A stretch of DNA of 64,000 nucleotides from Posidonia oceanica (GCA_037176725.1 JAZBRS010000039.1:26014001-26078000); one strand, 5' to 3'; shown: positions 1-12,700, counted from the first letter of the stretch. A program made the numbers and translations. Notes: generated by a model from the sequence alone, not told the origin.

Positions 1-1190
1 CCCTGCGGCCTGCGCCATGGGTTACCCCACTCTTGAGACCTCAGTGCATTGCTCTGAAACCCTACGGGGTTGGATTGGCAAGCTTACCCAGGAAGACTGC
101 GAAAAGCTACGCCTCTGGGGCATACCAACAAAACTGCTGAAGGCGGCTAATGTCGAAGTAAGCCGACACCTCCTATGCGCTGCTGTAAGATTCTGGAAGT
201 CGGCGCACCATGTCTTCCGCTTCAGAAGGACAGAGCTGACACCAACACTAGAAGAGGTGCGCCGAATCTGTGGCTTCTCTCGGCTAATGGGACCGCCCAT
301 CTTCATGAGACGTGACAAGTACATAGCGATCCTTTGCAAACTATCTAGACTCTCTACTGTCTGGTGCCAGCAAAGACTGATCTGCACCAGCAGCCTTACG
401 CCCATGCTGTGCCTGAATTACTTTGATGAGATTATAGACAAGCGTGCTAAGCTCGGAGATGATCTTTGGCTTCAGGGATTTGTCACCCAATTTCTAGGCG
501 AGCTGATATTCATTCATGGCTAGATGACAGTTGCGATAGAAATTGCTGAAATCGCACTAGCTGTGGTGACTAGGCAGATAGACCTAGCACCAGTTGTCTT
601 GGTTGAAACTTATCGCGGACTAGACCACATCTCTCACCGCTGCCGACACTTCCATGGCTGCACATCTAGAACTGGACATACTATCCCCCTGGGGCAATGC
701 TATCGAGACTTACTGCAATAGTGGCCACGCCAAGACCATCAAAAGCGTCCCAGAAGAATACAAGAAGCTATTAGAACTGACAGACGACACTGTAGCATGG
801 CGCATCATTCCATCCGCGGCTGAGCCTTTCACTATCTTCTTTGATACCCACGATGCGTGACTTGTGGTGCTGTCAGGATTCATCGGAGGTGTGGAGTATC
901 ATCCCGTCCAGGTCATGCGGCAGTTCAGCCTCCAGTAGGGCACCTTCATAGACAGCACCGCCTCCAGGCTCCTCCAGGCATATCCTTTGGGTTCAACATC
1001 TGCTACAACTGAACTAGCTGATCTGATGCAGCATGGAGTGCGGTTTATTGACATAGCATCCGCGCAAGGCTCAGGATGCACCCCTGAATACCTGATAGAG
1101 GTGCAAGCACTCTGGCCCATCAGTGAGATACCTCCTGGCGCTCCCATGTTCCTCAACTCCAGAAAGTCAAAGAAAGCTTGGATCGACTAG
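1..1190 (+). pseudogene. DUF7745-like retroelement gene, copy 1 (element 1), broken
   Basis: This is the extra gene of element 1, lying 3' of the (unseen) integrase. The fold resembles the plant DUF7745 / plant mobile domain-like group: the FW-x-HHVFRF segment at about 190-225 is followed by ELTPTLEEV at about 235-255, as in two other copies at 17073-17881 and 62295-63551. Reading is open from the left window edge, so the Met at 17 is probably internal. The frame is broken by TAG at 521-523, a deletion and frameshift near 655 just after HFHGC, TGA at 858-860 and TAG at 936-938. It ends at 1190, and copy 3 has a similar C-terminal segment. Its function is unknown; related domains travel in plant transposons. 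Identity to the DUF7745 family is from remembered motifs, not a search. Confidence 0.7.
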
Positions 1191-1681
1191 AGCATTTGTG
1201 TAATTGTCTGCTTGTTAGTTCTCAAGCTGTATCTTTTGGCCTACCACAGGCGTGTAATCAAGTTCTATCAATACAAAGGCGTTCTGAGCCACCTATTTGC
1301 ATTCCAAATCTGCTTCAAGTGCATGCATGATCACATCAATCATATTGCAGGGCCCCTAGCCAGACTTGCTGCCAAACACCGCAGGAAAGTCCTCCTCAAC
1401 CAATCCGAGTGCTGACTCATGCCGTCCAAACAAGCAAAGCCGCTGAGCACCATCATCCAGATCTTCATCCAGGGGCTGGTACCTCAAACTACTCGTCTGG
1501 CAAACGTGTCAATTTTGTCTTCACCCTTTGTTTTTGATGCCATGGGCGCGCTGGCCAACCCCTGGCATCATCCTGATACCTGGGGCATCTTTTGATCGCC
1601 CCTTGGTATCATTCCCCCTCTTTCCCCCATGATATTCCTGGATATCACGGGATGATCCGCTCTCGCGAAACCTATTAATTT
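1191..1681 (+). other. 3' non-coding spacer of element 1
   Basis: No convincing gene is seen. The distal part matches, in reverse, the spacer after DUF7745 copy 3 (61590-61760): both hold a CCCCTGG...CCAGGGG-type hairpin. Here the arms are 1559-1569 and 1575-1585 and are imperfect (two mismatches). The stretch leads into the GATAAG array. Confidence 0.6.
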
Positions 1682-1915
1682 GCCAGCCGATAAGCCTGAT
1701 ATCTTATCATCCATTCTTTTGCCGGCCGATAAGTCCAATATCTTATCACCCATTCTTTTGCCGGCCGATAAGTCCGATATCTTATCATCCCTTCTTTTGC
1801 CGACCGATAAGTTCGATATCTTATCACCCATTCTTTTGCCGGCCGATAAGTTCAATATCTTATCATCCTTTCCTTTGCCGGCCGATAAGTCCGATATCTT
1901 ATCAATCAATCAATC
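1682..1915 (+). repeat. 39-bp tandem hairpin repeat, six units
   Basis: Six units start at 1682, 1721, 1760, 1799, 1838 and 1877, exactly 39 bp apart. Each contains GATAAG, an 8-nt loop and CTTATC, a short perfect inverted repeat preceded by GCCGGCC. Because 39 is a multiple of three, both strands read open with a 13-residue periodic peptide. I regard that as a by-product and not as coding. The array ends in an (ATCA)n run at about 1901-1928. GATAAG is also the classic plant I-box/GATA-factor word, so a regulatory role is an alternative. Confidence 0.9.
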
Positions 1916-2458
1916 AATCAATCAATCACCCCTCTCTAGCTGATGATCCAAAACTCATCTTTGGCTGATATTCAAAACTATCCTGCAGTTGTGTTATATG
2001 GCTGATATCCAGTAACCATCCCTCATAATTGCACCTTCCGGTTGATAGGACCGTAAACTATCGTTCTCTGGCTGATGATCCGAAACTTATCTTTGGCTGA
2101 TATCCAAAACTATCACCTACAATTGCGTTATACGGCTGATATCAAGTAACTATCACTCATGATTGCGTTTCCGGTTGGTAGGATCGTAAACTATCGCTTC
2201 CGGTTGATAAGGCCATAAACTATCGCTTCCGGTTGATAGGATTGTAAACTATCACTCTCTGGCTGATATCCGAAACAATCCTGTGCAATCATGTTATACG
2301 GCTGATATCCAGTAATTATCACTCACAAACGCCCTTTCCGGTTGATAGGATCGTAAACTATCGCTTCCGGTTGATAGGACCGTAAATTATCGCTCTCTAG
2401 CTGATATCCAAAACTATCGCAGGCATTTGCGTTATACCGTCGATATCCAGTAACTATC
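1916..2458 (+). repeat. Degenerate GATA...TATC hairpin array of element 1, left part
   Basis: Many units of the form GATAGGACCGTAAACTATC, GATGATCCGAAACTTATC and GATATCCAGTAACTATC are separated by short spacers such as CGCTTCCGGTT. The array is cut by the insertion of element 2 after 2458 and resumes at 35283. An intact unit at about 2142-2166 shows the same sequence that is obtained by joining the two sides of the insertion. Confidence 0.85.
2454..2458. repeat. Target site duplication CTATC, left copy (element 2)
   Basis: CTATC stands immediately before the LTR A terminus (TGTAGTAATCCC) and again at 35283-35287 immediately after LTR C (ending TGTCAACA). The 5-bp match identifies LTRs A and C as the two ends of one insertion. 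Confidence 0.9.
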
Positions 2459-5400
2459 TGTAGTAATCCCGGTGTTCAGATCGTCCATGCACACAACCAA
2501 AGCTCGCGTGCACTGATCGGAATCAGGTTCACTATTAGCAGTTGTGTCCGAGAAGGAAGACTTGACACGGAAACACTTAAAATAGGGAAAAAAGGAAAGA
2601 AGATAAGACAATTCAGAGTCGCTACCGTGTCTATTAGGTCGAGAGACAAGGAAAACCAGGGAAATGCGTGAATAATCACGCAAAACCAAGCAAAAGATGC
2701 AATGCAAAGCAGTGCAAGAGAAAAGAGATGCAAATGAATGCAAATGATATGACTCATGCCTAGGATAAGGGCAATATGGTCATTACGGGCCAAAAGACTC
2801 GGCAAGGGCTCTTGTTACGTGCGGGGAAGGTGTTAGGCAACCCCGACACACCCAAGAATCTGTCTTTCTAGGCTTACGCTCGCATACGCAAGGAAATGCA
2901 GACTTCGAATGCCTAAGTACCATGAATGCCTAATTAGATGCTCATAGGTGTGCTCTAAGTGATGGAATGCAATGCAAGGAATTAAACGTGCTATCTATGC
3001 GCTCAGCAATGCTGTCTGTGTTCTGAACCGGGCGAACCCTGATTCATGAGAACTCCAGGCAGTAAGCATCACTACCCTATATGCAAATGCAAGCGAAAGA
3101 ACAAAACATCGGTAAAACCAAGCAATGTAGGTGACATGCAAGAGAAAACAGCATAAAACACGCAAAACGGTGCGAGAAACAGAAATGGCACACGAAACTA
3201 TGCAAAAAAATAAAGCGGGCACGCACAATGGTGCAAGAAGCAAAGCCAGCATGCAAAATGGTGCAAGAAACAAGATCGGCATGCAAAATGGTGCGAAAAA
3301 CATAGCCAGCACTCAAAATTGTGCGAGAAACAAAGCAAGCATGCAAAACGGTGCAAGAAACAGAGCCAGCATGCAAAATGGTGTCAAAAACGAAGCAGAC
3401 ACGCGAAATGGTGCCAAAGCAAGCGAAATAAACCATCGATAAAGCCATGCAAATGCAGATGCAAAGGGGAAGAGCAAGAGAAACAAGGAGAAGCAAACAA
3501 TGTGAGTGTGAGAACAGACACTGCTTAAGGACCCCACAATGTAGGTGTGAAGACTTACAAAGGGGAAAGGATGAAAGTGGAGGGATCACCACTGTTCTGT
3601 GACTGTTTCCCACCAAAGTGTCCTACGATATGTCTCGCACGCTGCCAAAAGCTCGCGGTGCGATCGGATCGTGGAAAAGGGGGAAAAAAGTCGCAATTAG
3701 TAGTGAATCAAGGGGAAACTCGACCCAAAACACTAAGAGTACGCGAAAAGGGGAGATAGAGTTGATAGATAGGAAGAGGGGTCCTAATCTACATGTTCAA
3801 GAAAGCGAGAAGCAAAAACAATGCATGCAATGCAAATGACGTGCAAAAATGCTGTGCTGGAGTTCAGGTGGACTTACCTTGGATATCTGAAGCCTGATCT
3901 GAGAAGTGCTTGGTCTGCATTGGAGTGTGCTCCACCGGAGTTGTCCAAGTAGCTTGGTTGAGAAGATCCGGCGGTCCGATCAGAAGATATGTAGGCTTCA
4001 AGGCATAAGGGCCAAGAACCGGGGAGAAGAATGGGTCTAAGTGTAAAAGAGGTCCTAGGGGAGTGCAAAACAGGTCGTCCCATGTACATGGGAGTTAGGA
4101 GTGCTTAAGTGTGTGCAAAAAGTGCTAAATGCAATGATGCATGGGTGTAATGCATGCAAAAATGCAGAAAAGGTCCTAAGAATGATGTTTTAGAAAAGTT
4201 GAGGGCCTAAATGCAAGTTTTGAAAAAGCGGAGGGACCTAAATGCAAGGATTTTGAAAAGTTAGGGGCTTATATGCAAGGTTTTTGAAAACTTGGGGGTC
4301 TGAATGCAATTAAAACAAAATGCAGGGTCTGAAATGCAATTTAATAAGGAAAACATGCATTTAAATGAGTTTTGTAAACATGCAATGGACTTACATGCAA
4401 TTTTGAAACATGCAGGGGCTAAAATGCGATTTTATAAGGTAAAATGCGCTGAAAAATGAGTTCTGTAAACATGTAGAGGACCTATGTGCAATTTTGAAAC
4501 CTACAGGGGCTAAAATGCAATTTTATAAGATAAAATGTGCTGAACAATGAGTTCTGTAAACATGTAGAGGACCTATGTGCAATTTTAAAACATGCAGGGG
4601 TTAAAATACAATTTTATAAGGAAATATATGCCTTTAAATAAGTTCTGTAAACATGTAGAGGTCCTATGTGCAATTTTAAAACATGCAAGGGTTAAAATGC
4701 AATTTTATAAGGAAAAATGCAAGAAAAAAGTTGATGTGCATGCAAATGAAGGACCTAAGTGCAAAAATAAAAAAAAGGGTTAAAAATGCAATGCAGAAAG
4801 GAAAAGATAGAAATTAAATGATTTAACAACAGATCAGATGACTAAATGGCAAATAAAATAAAGATCAGGACTAAAATGCAATTTCATAAAGAAAAAACAG
4901 AAGATTAAATGAGATTTATCAACCATAGGACTAACATGCAAAAATAAAAAGCTACTGGACTAGAAAATAAAGATCAGAAAACTTATTTGAACTACAGCAG
5001 GACCATAATGTAAATAAAATAAACAACAGGACTAGAAATTAAAAAGACAGAAACTTAAATGAACTAGAACTGGACTAATATGCAAATAAAATAAATAACT
5101 GGGCTGGAATTAAAGAAAAGTGAAAAAAGCTGTAACTGCAGAGGACTAAAAAGTAAATAAAAAAACATGCTGGGCTAGAACTAAAATAAAGTTAAAGTTT
5201 TTACTTAACAGGAGGACTAACATGCAAATTAGCAAATCCTTAGGTTTTTCATGCAATTTCATATGATTTTAATTCAAATTTAAATGATTCTTAAACGATG
5301 GCAGGACTAGAAAGCAAATAAATAAAAACGCAAGACAAAAATGCAATTTGTGGTAAAATATGCATGCTAAAGAAAAATAATTGCACAATAAACGAAAGAA

Positions 5401-8400
5401 AAAAAAACCAGGCACTATAGCAAAATGCTACCAGTGCCCGAAGAGGGTGAGAGGGGATGCTAGAGAGGCGCAGATGCGGCGGCGGGTTGCTCCTGAGCTG
5501 CACGGAGGCCGGAGCGACGTCGGCAGGCAGTGACACAGCCTGAAGATGATTGGAGACGACGACGGAGGTCTGCAAAGTGTTTTGAAGTAGTCCGGACGAT
5601 TGGCGCGACGTCGGGAGATTCTGAGGGCAAGTCTGTGCTCCGGGAGGCTGCGCGGAGCTCGAACGATCAACGGAGGGGCATTCTGCAGACCAGCACAACG
5701 AGGCGAACTCAGAGCTCGTCGGAGAAGACGGGTTAGCGGCGGTGCTGACCCGGCGCGAGGAGAAGGGAAACCCCATTCCGAGGGGTGGAAAAGCAGAAGA
5801 AAGGGGAGACTAGTCTACCGGTGAAGAAAAATACCTGATTCGCTGGCTGGAACGTCCCTCCGACGCGGGCTGATTCTGCAGAGGTCGGCGAGGTTCGTCC
5901 GGCTGGTGCGGGCGTCGGCGGCGGCTAGCGGGTGCTTGGATTGACTCCACGCAGTCCTCTGGAGCTCACTGGATGCTTGGAGCGAAGCTTTGAAGGCTGG
6001 AGGAAGAAGCGGCGATTTTGGGTGCACAGAGGACAGCCGGAGATGGGGGTGGATGTCTGCTGCTCTCTGGTTCAAGTGGAGGTCGCCGGTGGACTTCTGG
6101 AACCTCAGTGAGTGTGTAGAAAGGCTAAGATTGGTCTGAGGGGGCTTGAGGAAGGAGATTGCTGATATGGTGTTTTCAGGCAGAAAATTGGGATGACTGT
6201 TTGTAGTGGTGGGTTTGATCTGTGGTGAAAACTGAGGATGATGCTTAGGTGGGTTGGAAAGGTGATGTTCTGGTGGATTAGAGGGTGGAGTTTGGGACGG
6301 AATGGAGGCCTGTGGTGTCGGGAATTTTGGAGAAGGGGTGGTGTTGGGTGCTGGAGAGGATTTCAGGGTGTTCGAGGGTGATTCTGGGTTGGAAATGGCT
6401 GTGGAATGAAGGGGGAGGATTGCTGGAAGATAGGGTGGATTTGGGGGATGGATTTGGAGTGATTTGCTGGACTGTGAAGGCTCTAGATTAGTGGAAAGGA
6501 AGAGGAGGAAGAGGTCTGATCTGGGGCAGAGGAAGAAGGAGGAGAATGCAAGAGGCTCTTGCTCTCAGGACGCTCTCTCTCAGGGGGGCCAAAGGTGCGG
6601 AAGGAAGGGCGAGAAGTGAGGCTTTAATAGGGGCTGGAATTCGAATGCTGGCGCGGGCTGTGGTTTGAATCCACCGACGCGAGCACTGGAGCTGGATTGC
6701 AAGGGTGGCCGGCGAGGAGACGGGCAGTAAATGCCCCCGGAGAAGCCGCTGAGAGAAGAGAGGGGAAGGGCGAGCTGTAGGTGGATTGGATGGCGAGGGA
6801 GAAGTTGAATTCAAATGGGTGGGGGGAAGGCTGTGCAGCTCGCGGGAGAGAAGAAGAAATCTGAAGAAGAAGGAAGAGGAAGAAGGAGGGAAGGGTGGAG
6901 AAGGAGAAGTGTTGGCCGTAGGCTGGGCTTGGCTCAGGAGAAGAAAAAAGAAAGAAAAAAGAAAAGAAGGAAGGAGGGAGAGGAGGCCAACGGGCTGGAC
7001 TAGAGGGGAAAAAGAAATAAAAAGAAAGGAAGATGAAAGAAAGAAGGGAAAGGAAGGGAAAAAAAGAAGAAAATTGAAATAAAAATAGAATAAAAAGATG
7101 AAAAGTTTTGAAAACAATTTAAAGTGGCTATTTTTAAGTTAGGACTTTTAATTAGGTTTTTAAAGATTGTTTTTAAATTAATTAGGGTTAGAAGGAGTTT
7201 TAATCTTTGATTTAAGTTTTTATAATTTAAGTTTTCTTTAATTTGTTTTTTGATTTTGTTTCAAATGTTTGTTAAGTTCTTTAATTGTTTTTTAGTTAAG
7301 TTTTTCTTGTTAAGTTGGGATTTTTTAATTAGGCTTTTTAATGGATTGCTTTTTAATTAGTTAGGATGAGTTTTAGTTTTTTTATTTTAGTTTTTAGGAT
7401 TTTCTTTAAGTTTTCTTTAATTTGTTTTTTATTTTGTTTCAAATGTTTGTTAAGTTTTTTAATTGCTTTTAAGTTATGTTTTCCTTGTTAAGTTTTTTAA
7501 TTAAGTGTTTTAAAATTGTTTCATGTTTTTTTGATTGTTTCTTTTAGATTTGTTACTTGTTTTTTAATTATTTATCTTAGGGTTTCTTAATTGCTTCTTT
7601 TTCCTTTTTCCTTTTTCCTTTTTTCTAGGTTTTGTTTTATGTTATTTTTAAAAGGGTTTTTGCTTTTTTGTTTGTTTTGATTACATTTTTGGTTTTTTTG
7701 TTTGTCTTTTAATAGCATTTTCTTTTGTTTGTTTTGTATTTTTTAGATTGCATTCTTAGTTTTCCTTTTTAGTTGGATTTAGCTAGGATTTTGTTTTTAA
7801 TTGTTTGTTTAAGTTTTTAATTATTTCTTTTTAGGGTTTTGATTTCATCTTTTGTTTTCCTCTTTTAATTAGAGTTTTTAAAGATTTTTGAAGATTTAAT
7901 GGAAGAAAGGAAAAGAAAAAGAAAAGGAAGAAGAGAAGGAAGAAATGGAGGAGGAAAGAAGAAAGAGAGGAGAGAGAGGAAAATAATTATCAGAAAATCA
8001 AGAGATAAGCTAAAAATAAAATAAAAATACAAATAAGATACAAAAGAGAGAGATGCACACGGTGGGCCCACTGCCAGGCAAGGAAAGCAGAGAAAAGGGA
8101 GTGAAAAGAAGGAGAATAAGAAGGAGAGAGAGAGGAGAGAGAAAAGAATAATTTAGGAGAGAGAAAAGGATAATTTGGGGAAATGAAGGGGTTAGAGGTT
8201 TGAAAAAGAGGTGAAATTTGGTGAGTGTGTGGCCTAAGGTCTCTAGTGTTGGACCTAGGGTTTGGATTTGGGTTTTGGAAGGTTTTGGAAGGGTTTTGAG
8301 GTGTAGAAAAAGGGTAGTTTTACCTAGGTTTTCTAGGGTTTTTGGGAGTGGTTTTGGTTTAAAATTTTAAGGGCTTTTTGGTGGGTTTTCTAAGATAGGA

Positions 8401-8585
8401 AGGGTGAGTTTTCCTATGGTTTTTGGGTAGTTCTTGGGCTCGAGAAGTGGGTGTGATTCTAGATTAGGTTTGGACTTGATTTGAAGAGAAAGATGAAGAG
8501 AAAGGTGTAGGTTTGGACCTAGATTTGGTTTCAGAAACCACCAGAAGATTCCATTGATTCAGCTTGTCAAAATGGGGTGTCAACA
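2459..8585 (-). repeat. LTR A: 3' LTR of element 2 (6127 bp)
   Basis: In the minus sense the LTR begins TGTTGACACCCC at 8585 and ends GGATTACTACA at 2459. It adjoins a purine tract at 8586-8599 and so is the 3' LTR. It is nearly identical to LTR C over long stretches (for example 6240-6490 against 32954-33205) and clearly less similar to LTR B. Landmarks are 30-bp tandem repeats (3168-3420), degenerate units of about 91 bp with TGCAATTTT words (4370-4760), a GAAGAA purine tract (6790-7090) and a T-rich tract (7100-7870). It retains 253 bp (3605-3857) that LTR C has lost. Open frames inside it are low-complexity and not credible genes. Confidence 0.95.
3168..3420 (-). repeat. 30-bp tandem repeats in LTR A
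   Basis: About eight units, one of them GGTGCAAGAAGCAAAGCCAG followed by CATGCAAAAT. Equivalent blocks occur at 10480-10690 (LTR B), 30150-30400 (LTR C) and, reversed, 40950-41190 (LTR D). A block of GGAAAACGATGCAAAG units at 46020-46170 (LTR E) looks like the diverged counterpart. Confidence 0.85.
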
Positions 8586-8599
8586 GATGCCCCTCCCTG
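8586..8599 (-). promoter_or_regulatory. Polypurine tract of element 2
   Basis: On the minus strand it reads CAGGGAGGGGCATC directly before the LTR start. This is the expected primer for plus-strand DNA synthesis. The same 14 bases precede LTRs B, D and I. Confidence 0.9.
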
Positions 8600-9104
8600 A
8601 GTGAGGTCAAGTGAAGCGAGGCCGCTGCTCAAGGTTGACAAGACACCCCATCTGACCGATGGGAGTAGAAGGTTGCTATTGGCATGGGCTACTTATTCGA
8701 CGGATGCACCGAACGTCATAGCCCGTTGCCGCAATGCAAAATGTAGGTGTAGATGGATGGAATGCAATGTATGCAATGCAGGCTAATGCATATGCATTGC
8801 AGATGTTAGTGCAAAAGTTAGTACAGATGCGAATGCTGATGCAGTACAAATGATGCTGATGATGTTAGATTAGCATGCAATGTTAGAAAAAGAAGTGCAG
8901 AGATGATGCTAAAAGAAACTGCGATGTAGCGCAAAAATTTGGTAGCTCGGTCCAAACTTACGCAACAAGGCGAGAAAGAAAAGTACAGCTTGTCCCCACC
9001 TGGGAGAGCAAGCAAGCAAAAAAAAGCACGAATGGAGAGGGGCAAACTCTTCTATCGTGGGGGGATGCGGTACTTTGTCTTCCTGGAACAAAGTCTCGCG
9101 AAGA
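8600..9104 (-). other. 3' untranslated region of element 2 next to the purine tract
   Basis: Non-coding. The first ~140 bp (8600-8740) are closely matched at 15710-15850, 35960-36085 and, more diverged, 56285-56423. GACACCCCAT at 8642-8651 pairs with ATGGGGTGTC at 8572-8581 inside the LTR end, enclosing the purine tract. From about 8730 to 8900 the sequence is rich in ATGCAATG/GCATTGCAT words. Confidence 0.75.
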
Positions 9105-9771
9105 AGGTGATAAGATATCGGACTTATCGGTTAGATAGTTTGCGGTCCTATCAACCGGAAGTGATAGTTTATGGACCTATCAACCGGAAGCGATAGTTTA
9201 TAGTCCTATCAACTGGAAGCGATAGTTTACGGTCCTATCAACTGGAGGGTGCAGTTGTGAGTTATAGTTATTGAATATCAGTCGTAAAACATGATTGTGT
9301 AGGATAGTTTCGGATATCAGCCGAAGAGCGATAGTTTACGGTCCTATCAATCGGAAGCGATAGTTTACGGGCCTATCAACCGGAAGCAATAGTTTACGGG
9401 CCTATCAACCGGAAGCAATAGTTTACGGGCCTATCAACCGGAAGCATTAGTTTACGGGCCTATCAACCGAAAGCGATAGTTTATGGTCCTATCAACCGGA
9501 AGCACAATCTGTGAGTGATAGTTACTGGTTATCAGCCGTATAATGCAAATGCCTGAGATAGTTTTGAATATCAGCCAGAGATGATAGTTTACGGTCCTAT
9601 CAACCGGGAGCGATAGTTTACGGACCTATCAACCAGAAGCGATAGTTTACGATCCTATCAACCGGAAAGGGCATTTGCGAGTGATAGTTACTGGATATCA
9701 GCCGTATAACATGATTTGCATAGCGATAGTTTACAGTCCTATCAACCGGAAGCGATAGTTTACGGGCCTAT
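9105..9771 (-). repeat. GATA...TATC hairpin array of element 2, left remnant
   Basis: Repeated units of GATAGTTTACGGTCCTATC with the spacer AACCGGAAGC (plus-strand reading), including four consecutive near-identical copies around 9355-9475, mixed with GATATCAGCCGTATAA-type units. The array stops abruptly at CCTAT (9767-9771), where LTR B begins. Confidence 0.9.
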
Positions 9772-12700
9772 TGTAGTAATCCTGGTGTTCAGATCGTCCA
9801 TGCACACTACCGAAAGCTTGTGTGCACCAATCAGAATCAGGTTCACTATAAGCGGCTAGGTCCGAGGAGGAAGGCTCAACTCGAAGACACTTAAAACAGA
9901 GGAGAAAAGATACGAAAAGAAGAAGATAAGACAATTCAGAGTCACCACCGTGTCTATTATCGGAAGACAAGGAAAATCGGGGAAATGCGTGAATAAGCAC
10001 GCAAAACCAAGCAAAAGATGCAACGCAAAGCAATGTAAAAGAAAAGGGATGCAAATGAATACAAATGATATGACTCATGTCTACGATAAGGGCAATATGG
10101 TCATTGCGGGCCAAAAGACTGGGCAAGGACTCCTGTTACATGCGGGGAAGGTGTTAGGCACCCTCGACACACCCGAGAATCGGTCTTTCTAGGCTTACGC
10201 TCGCATACACAGTGAAATGCAGGTTTGAAAGCCTAAGTGCCAATGAATGCCTAAATGAATACTCAACGGTGTGCTCTAAGTGATGGAATGCAATGCAAGG
10301 AAGTAAATGTACTGTCTAAGTACTCAATAACGCTGTCTGTGTTCTGAACCGGGCAAAACCCTGGTCCGTTAGAACTCCAAGCAGTAAGCATCACTGCCCT
10401 ATATGCAGGCAATAAAACAAAGCGACGGTAAAACCAAGCAATGCAGGCAACATGCAAGAGAAAACAACATAAAACACGTAAAACGATGCGAGAAACAGAA
10501 GCAGCACGCGAAATGGTGCAAGAAACAAGATCAGCACGCAAAACAGTGCAAAAAGCAAAGCCAGCATGTGAAATGGTGCGAAAAACAAAGTAGGCACGCG
10601 AATCGATGCGAAAAACAAAGCGGACACGCCAAACGGTGCCAAAAGCGAAGCAGGCATGCAAAACGGTGCCAAAACAGGCGAAAATAAAGCATCGATAAAA
10701 CCATGCAGATGCAAAGGAGAAGAGCAAATCAAGTAAGGAGAGGTAAGCGGAGTATGTGTGAGAACAAATGTCGCTTAAAGACCACGCAATGTAGGTGTGA
10801 AGACCTACAAAGAGGAAAGGAAGCAAGTAGAAGGATCACCACTGTTTCTTGATTGTTTCCCATTAATCCGTCCCACGATATGTCTCGTACGCTGCCAAAA
10901 GCTCGCGATGCAATTGGATCATAGAAAAGGGGGCAGAAAGTCACAATTAATAGTGAATCTAGGGGAAACACAACCCAAAGATGCCAGGAGTACACAAAAA
11001 GAGGAGATAGAGTTGATAGATGCGAAGAGGAGACCTTAATCTACATGCTCGAGGAAACAGAAAGCAAAAACAATGCATGCAACGCAAATGGTGTGCAAAT
11101 GAATGCTGTGTAGGGATTCAAGAGGACTTACCTTGGAAATCTGAAGCCTGATCTGAGAAATGCTTGGTCTGTATTGAAGTGCGCTCCACCGGGGTTGTCT
11201 AGGCAGCTTGGTTGTGAAGATTCGGCGGCCCAATCAGAAGATAAGCTGGCTTCAAGGCAGAAGGGCCAGAACAGGGGAGAAGAATGGATCTAAGTGTAAA
11301 GGAGGTCCTACGGGTGTGCAAAGCAGGTCCTTCCATGTAAATGGGAGCTAGGAATGCTTAAGTGTGTGCAAAGATGCCAAATGCAAAGATGCATGAGTGC
11401 CATGCATGCAAAAATGCAAAAAAGAACTCAAGAATGACTTATCAGAAAACTTAAGGACCTATATGTAATTTTTGAAAAAGTTAAGGACCTAAATGCAAGG
11501 ATTTTGAAAAGATAGGGGCTTATATGCAAGGTTTTTGAAAACTTGGGGGTCTGAATGCAATTTTACAAAATGCAGGGTTTGAAATGCAATTTAATAAGGT
11601 AAAACATGCATTTGAATTAGTTTTGAAAACATGTGAAGGACTTACATGCAATTTTGAAACATGCAGGGGTTGAAATGCAATTTAATAAGGTAAAAAGCAG
11701 AAAAAATGGGTTCTGTGAATTAAATGGAGAACCTATGTGAAATTTTGAAATATGCAGGGGCTAAAATGCAATTTTATAAGCAAAAATATGCATTTAAATG
11801 AGTTTTATTAATATACAGAGGACCTATGTGCAATTTTGAAACATGCAGGGTCTAAAATGTAATTTTATAAGAAAAAATGTTGAAGAACAGATGCTGTGCA
11901 TGCAAATGAAGGACCTATGTGCAAAAATAAAAAAACAAGGGATAAAAATGCAATGCAGTAAGAAAAGATGGAAAATAAATGCTTTAATCAACAGATCAGA
12001 TGACCAAAAACAAATGAAGTAAAGAGGAGGGCTAAAATGCAATTTACTAAGGTAAAAACAGGATATTAAATGAGATTAACAACTAAAGGACTAACATGAA
12101 AAAATAAAAAGATGCTGGACTGGAAAATAAAGAGCATAAAACTTATTTGAACTACTGCAGGACTAATAAGTAAATAAAATAAACAGCAGGACTAGAAATT
12201 AAATGCATAGAAACTTAAATGAACTGGAAAATGGACAGGAATGTAAATAAAATAAATAACTTGGCTGGAAGTAAAGAAAAACAAATAAACTGTAACTGCA
12301 GAGGACTAAAAAGCAAATAAAAATACATGCAGGGTTTGAACTAAAATAAAACTTAAAGAATAACACAGTAGGAGGACTAACATGCAATTAGATAGTTTTT
12401 TAGGTTTTTTATGCAATTTCATATGATTTAAATTCAAACTTAAATGATTCTTAAACGAAGGCAGGACCGAAAAGCAATAAAATAAAAACATGAGGCAGAA
12501 ATGCAATGCATGGTAAAATAAGCATAGTAAGAAGAAATAAAGGAACAATAAAAATGCAGAGGAAATGGCCACTGTAGCAGTTGCTACCAGCGGCCGGAGA
12601 AGAGGAAGAGGGGTTGCTGGAGAGGCACTGAGCGGCGGGCGGCGTGCTCCAGAGACAGGCGGAGGTCTGGGTGGCGTCGGCGGCTCGTGACGCAGCCTAG

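Noticed and set aside
1568..1943. Open frames on both strands with a 13-residue periodic peptide
   Set aside because: They follow from the 39-bp repeat length. The peptide is not linked to the DUF7745 frame and no other element conserves it.
2995..3616. Overlapping open frames in LTR A rich in Phe, Cys and Leu, or Lys and Gln (also in LTRs B, C and D)
   Set aside because: They are translations of 30-bp tandem repeats; the period is a multiple of three, so stops are avoided on several frames.
6488..7117. 209-residue Ser/Phe/Pro-rich frame in LTR A (and a copy at 33379-33831)
   Set aside because: It reads through a purine/pyrimidine low-complexity tract; no domain, and it is not maintained in LTR B or D.
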